64,000 nt of DNA, taken from contig OX457047.1 in the NCBI GenBank assembly GCA_949752735.1, positions 38,212,741 through 38,276,740 of the forward strand, in the 5' to 3' direction. This DNA comes from Lumbricus terrestris (lineage: Eukaryota > Annelida > Clitellata > Crassiclitellata > Lumbricidae). Shown here in pieces: positions 1 to 10,825 of the stretch. The number at the start of each line of letters is the position of its first letter. Positions within the stretch are counted from its first letter, which is position 1. The notes beneath the pieces are model-generated. The model saw nothing but the letters and a program-made list of their open reading frames with translations, searched no databases and was not told the origin of the DNA. A program made the position numbers and the translations under genes.

Positions 1-360
1 CAAGCGTAGCCTACATGCACTACATTGCATAAAACATTACATTACATACGATAGCATTTAAAAAATAATAAGCTACGTTGGTTAACAGCTGCAGATCTGA
101 ACTCATTTCATGTCTGCATAGCTAAATGTAAATAAAAGCGCATCTGATGACGAGACAATTTAAAAATAAATTTGATTTAATGAGAGGCGGCATCATTAAA
201 AATGCGGAGTAAATACTCTCTCTCGCACAGAGGCAACATCCTTTTCATGCTGACTCTCGAACTCTCGGATGGCAAAACAATTGTGCTTTTTGGAAGAGCT
301 TCTTCTCTGCTTGAGCAATGAGCTCTTCCGCAGTATGAATTATTGTTCCCGTGGAGTTCG

Positions 361-440
361 ATGGTGAATCAAACAACATGCCTGGGTTCGAACCCAGGTT
401 GCTGACGTGATAAGCCGGTGCCTTAGCCACTTAGCCACAT
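361..440 (-). repeat. tRNA-like SINE head in intron of gene A
   Basis: On the minus strand it has an A-box-like TGGCTAAGTGGCTAAGGC and a B box GGTTCGAACCC in a stem (cctgggttcgaacccagg, 379-396). Copy B keeps only the A-box end (about 39067-39093). Likely a tRNA-derived SINE, not a working tRNA: I see no full cloverleaf. Confidence 0.5.
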
Positions 441-473
441 CAATATGCAGACTAGGCAACAAATAGGACTTAC

Positions 474-629
474 CGTTTGCAAGCCTGAACAATGTACCTT
501 CGCCTGAACTGGTTCCGTTGATATCATCCAAGTCATAGGAACTGTCCACAGGTTCATCCACAGTGACTTTAAACATGTAATAGATGGTCTTAACGAGGTA
601 TATTCTCACGTTGTGCAGTGTTTTGTTGC
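474..629 (-). CDS. Gene A exon 5: GAIN-region segment
   Basis: Acceptor TTTGTAG, donor AACG|GTAAGT, 156 nt, phase 1 to 1. Contains KTLHNVRIYLVKT and VTVDEPVDSSY. Nine nt shorter than gene B exon 5. The next exon should lie left of base 1. Confidence 0.75.
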
Positions 630-3600
630 CTACAAAGCAAATAGGCCTATGTCAACTATTATCCATTATGGGTTCGGCATAATATACTTTTACTAAATAA
701 GGATGAATTAAAATAGTAGCTCAACATAAATACGTTATAAGTATTCGAAATATTTAAAAAATACTATACTTTCCGCTGGTAACTCAGATCATAATATATT
801 ATTCAAGATTTAGAACTAACGGTTTCTAATTAAACTCTGATAACAAACGGTATTAAATTAGTTTCGAAATTACTACAAAAGTATTTAAACTATTATTTAA
901 TATAGTTTTTAAAATCGCATTATCACCGTCAATGCACATTATAGACACGCTATACAATGTATAGACTATATACTACGCCAAAGTGCCAAAATGCAGTTGG
1001 TTAAATCATCAATGGAGTCTATAGGCCAAATACATGTAGCTTACTTGCTTGCACTATTCTATTTATTGCAAACGAAGATACTCACTGTTGATAGTCACAT
1101 AACCGGATATGCCGTTTCCATTTGTTTCCAGGAAGTCATATTCCAGCCTTCCGTCCTGGCGATTCCAATGCCTAGCTTCAAGGACATCTCCCTTGTAGTG
1201 GAAATTCTGCGAGTGAATAGACGCCGATGACTGGTTACGCGGAAATAGCCATTCCAGGTAGAGAATAAACCTATAGATGCAACATGAAGTCGATGCAACG
1301 TCGGGAATCATCAGTCCCGAATCCCGATTATGAAATTAAGTGGCGTTCCGCCCAGCCTCGTCATTATTTAAAATAACGAGATGGCATAGTTAGATTCTTT
1401 ATTCTACTTTGAACAAATTATGATTCTTCATTCTACTTTGAACTAATTGTGATTCTGCATTCTGCCTTTAGCCGAGTGTGATTCTTCATTGTACTTTGAG
1501 TTAATTGTGATTCTTCATTGTACTTTGAGCTGAAAACATTGCTCTTTCACAAATCCTATCCTGATTCCTCTGTAGCGGTAGAATGCTTCTTATCAAACAA
1601 ACCTATTAAATGATGCATTGTATAAGTATTAAATAGGTAAGAATTAAGCTAGACAATATGTGGCGTATTGTAGATTATAATTAATATTACTTGTGGCATT
1701 AAGTTAGATAATAATAATAGCGCTATAACAATTCTTGAATACGCGCTACATCAATTATTGAAATACAACGGAGGGCGGAAAGCAGCGTCAAACTTGAGCA
1801 GACGGCAACAACGGCAGACGATAAAGCTAGACAGCGAAAAGATGGCGAAGGAAGAAGACGTAGATTTCTGAGCGAGAACGGCCATTAGTCAAACGTGGCG
1901 TTCTCGTCGGTAATTCAGAAGATCTGACGGTGAATTGGGTGTGGAAGGCGACACGCTGTCGGCCTGTCCCACTGGTGAGACTATAAGTCCTTGGGAACAG
2001 AGATACCAGGGCGTGTCGAACGAAACTTTGCGAAGTTTGATGTGACACTTGCGAGTGAACTGCGATTCGACATCGGGAGAAGGTCGATTCGGAACTGCAA
2101 TTGCGATTGGAGTTCGACGGCAGAAGAAAGGGGCGAAACGACCACAAGACGAGACCGAAAGGACGTGCAAGCGACGAGAAGCTACCGTTGCTTGTGAAGA
2201 ATCAACGAGGCGGAAGAAACTACAGAGTGCTGTGTCCAACTACAGCATTCTCCGTCTACGCAACTACAGAAGAGAATTGGAAACGACGGCAAACAAGAAG
2301 AAGGTGACCTTCCTTCCTCTTCGAACCTTCATTCCAATCCATACGAACTGAAGAACTTCTACATCTACGCTGGAGAAGTCCAACGTGGAAGTTAAGAAAC
2401 AAGTTATAATATATCTTAGATAATACGCCACAAATAAGTAGATAAGATTATTGATTGTATTTTACTGTTTGATATGGTTTATATTATAATATAATCTTTA
2501 AACGAATCTCAGCTACATTTGTTTTAGGTCCTAGCTCATTCTAATATTGATCACCCGAAAGCCTCTGAGCATAAAGTTCCCTATTAAAACTAGATTTAAA
2601 ACCCTAGATTTTGATGGTCGGTGACAAGAGTGGGTGCCCATGCCGGGATAAAAGTCAGTAAAGATTTAAGTCAGTAAAGATTTAAGTCAGTAAAGATTTA
2701 AGTCAGTAAAGATTACTGTCTTTTGAACAGTATTAGAAAAGCTTTGAACAATTATAGCTAGGAGATTGTTAGAGACTAAATCTGAAATTGTAGATTGAAG
2801 ATACTGCAGTAGGTTGTATGAACTACTAATCTCTAATAGTTTAATAGATTAGTTGTTGTTGTGGAACTGAATTGACACTTTGCAGAATTGAACAATTTCT
2901 ATTTGTTAGAAATTTAAATAGCGCACATAGTTGCCAATATTTTTGTCATAAGTTGCTAGTCAGCAAGTAAGACAGTAAGTATGTCTGTCAGTGATTTTGA
3001 AGCTTGGTTAGAAATTGCCAAACGGATGAACATGGAAGGGGACGAGACACGTGCCTTTGTCAAAGAAAGACAGGCAGAATGGAGACAAGATAGAGCGACT
3101 GAGAGGGAGATCGCCAAAGAGATGAAATTAGCTGAAGCAGCAGCAGAAGTCAAGAGACTGGAAATAGAAGCAAGAAAAGCAGAGATGGAAGCTGAAGCGG
3201 CAGCAGCAATGAGAAAAGCTGAGGCAGAAGCAGCAATGAGAAAAGCTGAAGCAGAGGCTGCAATGCAAGCAAAGAAGGCTGAAGTAGAATTGGAAGCAAT
3301 TAGGAGTGCTGAAGCAGAAGCCAGATTAAACCGAGAAGCAGCTGAGACAGAAGCGAGAGAAAGTCGCTTGGCAACAGAAGCCAGAGAACAGCGTGAACAC
3401 CAGTTAGAGATAAAGAGACTTGAAGCACAGGTGAGAATGCGTGAAATTGATTCGAGAGGGGAGCAAAACCAAGAGCACGAGAATGCCTACATGAGGATCG
3501 GTGATGGTCAACAACAGGGAGATCACCGAGAAAACAATAAAGGAATCAGAAATATCAAATTTCCTATATTCAACGAGTCAAAGGATTGTTTAGATGCCTA

Positions 3601-6600
3601 CTTGTTGAGATTCGAGCGAACCTGTGTTGCGTATGAAGTTAAAAAAGAAGTTTGGTCGTTGACGTTAGCTAGACATTTGGAAGGCAGAGCACTGGAAGTA
3701 TACCAAAGGTTGTCTGCAGAAGAAGTGCAAGATTATGAGTGTTTGAAGACTCAGCTGTTGAAGAGATTTCAACTTACTGAAGGTGGTTATCGAAACAAGT
3801 TCAAAACCAGTAAAATGGAATCTGGAGAGACACCTTCTAGTTTTGTACATAGATTGAGGAGGTATATGCAGCAGTGGTTAGCACAAGCGGGATTTGAAAG
3901 AACTTACGAAGGAGTGGAAGATCTATTGTTGAAAGATCAGTTTTACCTGACGTGCAGTACTGAACTTCGTATGTTTATAAAAGAGAAGGGTAAAATGAGT
4001 TTGAAGGACATGTTAGTTTGTGCGGAATCACACATTGAAGCACACGGTTACAAGTACAGCGAGCAGTCTGTAAAACCAGATGTGAAATTTCATAGTGACA
4101 GGTTGAACGGTAGACCGTATGAACACAGACCCAAAGAACAGTCTGGGTACAATCTGAACAAGAGTAGAAGTGATGTGAAGATAAATCAGGGTACACATCA
4201 AAACCGAGGATTCAGCAGGGAAAGAGAAATTGCAACTGGACATAAGATTACTTGTTTTTTTTCTGTGGAGAACAGAACCATAAGGCATATCAATGCCCAA
4301 AGAAAAACAGGGGTACATTTAAACACACTGCAGCAGCAGTACAAATATTCGAAAGTCGAGCACACTTGGTTAAGCCAGAAAGTGAAATACAGAGAGTGGT
4401 TGAAGTTACAAGAGGAGAACAACAGATGAAACAGGGTGAACATAATAAAATACCACCAATGTACATGGCAGCTAGTGCAATGGTGATAAAAGACAATGAT
4501 GGATGTATTAGCCTTGAAGATAAGAGTGAATACCAGGTGACAGTTAATGGAAACACAGTGGGATGCTTATACGACACAGGCGCAAGTTGTTGTATTGTAA
4601 AACGTTCTTTGATAAATGAAGAAGCGTTGACTGGAGAAGAAACACATTGTGTTTTAGTTGATGGGAGTTTAAGATGTTTCCCATTGGCTAAGGTGTACAT
4701 AGAGAGTGAACATTTTAATGGTGAAGTACAAGCGATGGTGATGGAACAGCCAATAAAGCCAGTAATAATTGGGAAAATCAAAGGTTTGAAATACATGGTT
4801 AAAAATGAGAGAACCGAGAATGCAACAAATGATAAACCGAAAGAAATAATCTGTGAGAATAATACTGAAATGAAGAACAAAGGAATATTAACTAGAAGAA
4901 CAGAACATGAGGAGAAACCATGTGTGAAGAAACCAGTAAGGTTCACTGATGATGTATCAAAGGATAAAGATGATACAGATAACAGGAAGCCAAGTTTTAA
5001 TAAAACGATGAAGAAGAACTTCAGAAATAAACCATTGAGATTGGTAGAGACGCATAATAAATATTTAATCACAGGTGGAAGAAGTGAATTGAATAATAGT
5101 CGTGTAAATCAGAATAAATGGTGGAAGCAAAGAGAAGACTGGAGAAATAGGGAGTATAGAGATAAGTCTAATGAGACTCAGTCAAGAAGATCCAATGAGT
5201 GGATGTATGGAAGATACAAAGAGAATCCAAATGTGGATAGGAGAAATACAAGGTGGAACTTGGATGACACAAATAGGTGTAACTGGAAAAACTATAGACA
5301 TGTGACGAGAGAGTCTAGTAGTGATTATGGAGTTAGGTATGAGAAACCTAGTGATTTAAATTGGAGATTTAGAAGTAGAAGAGATGGGAATAGAAGTCGT
5401 GGAAACCATTGGAATAGTAGACCATGGTACAGAAGAGAACAAGGCGATAATTCTGGAAGAAGACAGAATGAGAATTGTAGAGGATACAATTATACGAGTA
5501 AATGGAAAAGTAGGTTATGGAATGACAGAGAATGGTCATGTCCTAACAGTAATGTAGAAAAGTGGAAAAGTAGTGAAGACTACAAAAGAGAATGTGGAGA
5601 AATGCAAGATGTCGAGACAGTGGCATGCATTTCAGCAGTTGTACACGATGGAAAAGTAGGATACAATGAGGAAGAAGAGATGCTGGACTCGTATGTCAGT
5701 AAACAAAGTGAAACAGAAGTTGTTAAGTGGAAATCTGATGTTGAAGCAGATGCATTGAGTGTTGAAGAGGAACACACAGATGAACTAGAAACAAGAAAGG
5801 GCATTACGTTGAACTTGTACAAAAAGGTGAAAAGAGATACCGGTAGATTATTAGAGGTGGAAAGGAGGAACTATCAAAGCAGGAGAAAAGATGCTGTAGA
5901 TAGAAGCTGACAGAAGCTTGTGGAGAATATTTAATCAAGAGTGAGTGTAAATAGAATACAGTATGAGATAAGTGAAGTTGAGTTGCTTATTTTAAGTAGT
6001 TCAGTGAGTTATGTTAAGTGATAAGGTGAATTTTAGGATCAAGTAAGGTAGTAGTAAAATTATGGTAGTTGTGTAGTAGTTAAGGACTAGGAAGAGATTA
6101 ATTTGACCATAGTATCTGAGTGTAATGGTGAGTCACTTAGATAAATAGAAAAACAGTTGAGTGATGAGAAAGTAGTTAAGAGGAAATACTATATTCAGTG
6201 AGCTAAGTACTGTGGGTATTACATAGTTAAGATAATGAGATGTTCGTGAAATGACAAAGGTCATTCATTGTGAGAAATAGGATAGATGAATGCCATGTGT
6301 TGAGAAGGTAACACATATATATAATAAGTAGAACTAAGTTAATAATAATAGTGAGTTAAGTGAGTCGAGGCAATGTGAAGCCTTTTGGATTGATCAATAG
6401 TGCGTCAAGTTACAACCGTTTAATCAGGAAGATTCTTCAAGGAACAGAAAATCTTGAAAGTTATGTCGACGACATTCTAGCGCATAATAAAGGATGGAGA
6501 GAACATTTGAAGACATTGGAGATATTTTTCGAAAGAGTGAGACAAGCGAATTTGACATTGAAGCCGAAGAAGTGTTCAATAGGATATGGAAAGATTGACT

Positions 6601-9600
6601 TTTTGGGACATACGTTGAACAAGGATGACATAAGTCCAAAGGAGAAATCAGTGGATAAAATAGTAGACATGCCACGTCCAAAGACAAAGAAACAAGTCAG
6701 GAGTTTTCTTGGAGCGATAAACTATTATCGGAAATTCATACCACACTGTGCGGAAATCATGGCACCGTTAAGTGACTTAACGAAGAAGATAGCACCTGGA
6801 ATGGTAGAATGGAATGAAGAGCTGGAAGATAGTTTTACAAAGTTGAAGAACGAATTGGCGAAAGAACCAATTCTGAGACTTCCAAATTTAGAGAAGGATT
6901 TCATCCTACAAACTGATGCAAGTGGGAGTGGAATCGGATGTGTGATAATGCAGCAGTACGAGGGGACGAATCATCCCATAGCGTATGCGAGCAGGAAGCT
7001 GTTAGAGCGAGAGAGAAGATATTCTGTGGAAGAGAGAGAGTGCTTAGCAATCATGTGGGGTATAAGCAGGTTCGACCGATATCTTTGTGGAAAGACATTT
7101 ACAATTGAGACAGACCATTGCGGATTGCAATATATGAAAGAGGGTCGAATGAAAAATGCAAGGGTGATGAGATGGAGTTTGGCACTCCAAAACTATTCCT
7201 TTAACATTAGATATATTAAAGGGTCCGAAAATGTTATGTCCGACTATTTAAGTAGAGGGATTGTGTAGTATAAGTTGAGATAAAGTAAATGAAAAAGTGT
7301 AAGCCAGTGAGTAAAGTGTATTGATTGTCATGTCGTGTATAGTAAGTGAATTAGTTTACTAGGTTAGTTTGTTAAGTAGGTGAGTTTGCTAAAGCCTGTA
7401 AACAGTCTTTTGAAGGAGGGGCATTTGTAGCGGTAGAATGCTTCTTATCAAACAAACCTATTAAATGATGCATTGTATAAGTATTAAATAGGTAAGAATT
7501 AAGCTAGACAATATGTGGCGTATTGTAGATTATAATTAATATTACTTGTGGCATTAAGTTAGATAATAATAATAGCGCTATAACAATTCTTGAATACGCG
7601 CTACATCAATTATTGAAATACAACGGAGGGCGGAAAGCAGCGTCAAACTTGAGCAGACGGCAACAACGGCAGACGATAAAGCTAGACAGCGAAAAGATGG
7701 CGAAGGAAGAAGACGTAGATTTCTGAGCGAGAACGGCCATTAGTCAAACGTGGCGTTCTCGTCGGTAATTCAGAAGATCTGACGGTGAATTGGGTGTGGA
7801 AGGCGACACGCTGTCGGCCTGTCCCACTGGTGAGACTATAAGTCCTTGGGAACAGAGATACCAGGGCGTGTCGAACGAAACTTTGCGAAGTTTGATGTGA
7901 CACTTGCGAGTGAACTGCGATTCGACATCGGGAGAAGGTCGATTCGGAACTGCAATTGCGATTGGAGTTCGACGGCAGAAGAAAGGGGCGAAACGACCAC
8001 AAGACGAGACCGAAAGGACGTGCAAGCGACGAGAAGCTACCGTTGCTTGTGAAGAATCAACGAGGCGGAAGAAACTACAGAGTGCTGTGTCCAACTACAG
8101 CATTCTCCGTCTACGCAACTACAGAAGAGAATTGGAAACGACGGCAAACAAGAAGAAGGTGACCTTCCTTCCTCTTCGAACCTTCATTCCAATCCATACG
8201 AACTGAAGAACTTCTACATCTACGCTGGAGAAGTCCAACATGGAAGTTAAGAAACAAGTTATAATATATCTTAGATAATACGCCACAAATAAGTAGATAA
8301 GATTATTGATTGTATTTTACTGTTTGATATGGTTTATATTATAATATAATCTTTAAACGAATCTCAGCTACATTTGTTTTAGGTCCTAGCTCATTCTAAT
8401 ATTGATCACCCGAAAGCCTCTGAGCATAAAGTTCCCTATTAAAACTAGATTTAAAACCCTAGATTTTGATGGTCGGTGACATCCTCCTCTTATCATCACA
8501 TCCCTCGTCAAACATCACCCACCTCAGTCGTCCATCTATCTGCCTGCCTGACTCTCCGGACTTGACCCGCTGCCTATCGATTTTGTTTTGATTGAGCGCC
8601 TGTGAATAAGCTGGTTCCCGCGACCTGGCTTTTGTGGGCGCTGTAGAAGTCTCGAGATTACTATTACGATTACGATTAATTGTGATTCTTCATTCTACTT
8701 TTTAGCAGGCGCAGGGCTGTTTTTAAGGAATTTTTAGAACTGCATAACCCCTTCTTTTCTTTCCCATCCTTCATGGTAGATTACTTCCAATCGGAGGACA
8801 ATGACCTTTTTGCTATAGTTTTAACTGTACAGAAGTGCTTCTACAACTGCACAAATCCATTTAGAACTGCACCACATTTTTCGTACAACTGCACGTTAAA
8901 AAAGTCCTGTAGCAGGGTATGATTCGTCGTTCAACTTTGACTTAATTATGGTCTTCATTCTGGCTCTACTTTGTGCCAGTTATGATTCTTAGTCCGCGTT
9001 CGTCTCTTAACTGCAGACAAAATAAGTTCCCAGATTTTATCTGCTGCGTTACTTACATGTATCTTGATCTGACCATAGGGCGCATCTGTATTCTTCGCCT
9101 AGGCTTTCAGATTTAAGTGTGCGCCACACTCTACATGTATTTGCTAATATATCGCTAATTTGTTTATGCACCTGCTAATTTCACCACGGTTCATTGTTTT
9201 CCCATACAAAACATAAAACTGATAGAGTGGTGTTATAGTTGAAGATGATTTGTCGATGGTGATTATAAACAAATGGTGTTTTCCTGGAACAATTATTTTG
9301 GTCATCACAGTCGGTGTCATCATTATTGGTGATGATTTTGTGAAGATATGATTTTGTGATGATAACTGTTACCACATCGGCACTAATAAAGATAGGCTAC
9401 AACCAAAATATATTCTACTATGCCACACAATAGTAATCTAAGCGGAGCCTCATAATGCACCGAATTCAAAAGATTGCATTGCTATAACAATAGCCCAAAT
9501 GGGAGGGAGTAGGTTGTAGGCCAAACGCAGACCTAAGTGAAAAATCTTGTCCATGTTAATAGAGAAGGTAACCGAATAGGCAGGCTACCTCCTCATCTAC

Positions 9601-10603
9601 TCGAAAGAAAAGTCATTTTGACTTCACCCTTTTTTAAGCAGAAAGTAGAATTCCCTTTTGTTTTGTATAGAAAAATAATAGAAAATTGTTTTAAATACTT
9701 TGAGAGAGAAAATAACTTGAACCATCGTCATTCACAGATTAGAGAACATTTTGATTAAAGCTTTTTTCGCTCAACTTACAAAGTTAAACACAACAGCAAT
9801 ATTAAATTTTGCTCCGAGCATGGGCGGAGTGTGGTCTTCGTTCTTAGGGGTGGGGGAAACTGGAAACATTTGGTCCAGAACTAGCCGCGCCGAAAATTTT
9901 TTGCCCGGCTCAAAAAAGTTGATGACCTTTTTTAGTAGTCGTCAAGTTCAAATCTGATGGAAAAGTGCTACATTTCCTCGGCCAACTTAAACAGTTGATG
10001 ACCTTTTTAGTCGTTTACTTTAAATTTCTAAGGGGGGGCTAAGCCCGGGAAAAGATACCATATACATGGTAAAAAATGATTATGGCACTTCTTGGGGAGC
10101 TTAGCCCCTCCTAGCCCCTGATAAACTCCGCCCATGGCTCCGAGACTCAGATTACCATACACAAGACCATTGTGATAAGAGCCAACCTTTCGTAGTCGTC
10201 TAAGGGCCACGTTTGCCAGGTAGTTTCATTCAACATGATGTCGCTGATATTCCAGATGTTATCGGTCATTCGCTCGAGATCATAGTTCAAGTAGCAGTCC
10301 TCGATCCATAGAAGGCAGACTCGCATCAGACTGCTTCGATCCTCGTGAAAGAACGGATGTGATGGGTTCTCGCGTCGAATACGCACCAGCTGATCCATGG
10401 ACTCGATTACATCGGAACATTGATCTCGTTCCAAGACAGTTGTGTTCACCTGCAGGGTGAGCAGAAAGGCCGAGAAGTCAATGACATCGAGTTAACTAAG
10501 GTAATGAGACGTAATTTAGAGCTACAATTATACTAATAATAATATAATAATAATGTCCTTTATTCAATACTCCGTTTGACAGACCATACACCCGGTTACA
10601 TCA

Positions 10604-10649
<46 letters not shown>

Positions 10650-10775
10650 CATCATCATCATCATCATCATCATCGTCATCGTCATCGTCATCATCACATC
10701 ATCATCATCATCGTCATCGTCATCGGCATCGTCATCGTCATCACCACCACCACCACCACCACCACCACCACCACC

Positions 10776-10825
<50 letters not shown>

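Larger units (their letters stand above)
1571..8481 (+). mobile_element. LTR retrotransposon, Gypsy/Gmr1-like, internally deleted, recent
   Basis: Two 1056-bp LTRs (1571-2626 and 7426-8481) flank a 4.8-kb interior with gag-like, protease and RT-RNase H coding parts. The target duplication tcctc lies at 1566-1570 and 8482-8486. LTRs begin TGTAGC and end GACA, and I saw one mismatch between them (near 2385 versus 8240). No integrase is visible; the RNase H end lies only about 160 bp from the 3' LTR, as in Gmr1-like elements where integrase precedes RT. It sits antisense in an intron of gene A and is absent from copy B. Confidence 0.85.

Noticed and set aside
361..440. Genuine tRNA gene
   Set aside because: A and B boxes are present but no complete acceptor and anticodon stems were found, and copy B has lost the B box; a SINE head fits better.
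1827..2351. Several open frames inside the LTR (repeated at 7682-8206)
   Set aside because: They lie on both strands in overlapping frames and repeat only because the LTR repeats; no domain recognised.
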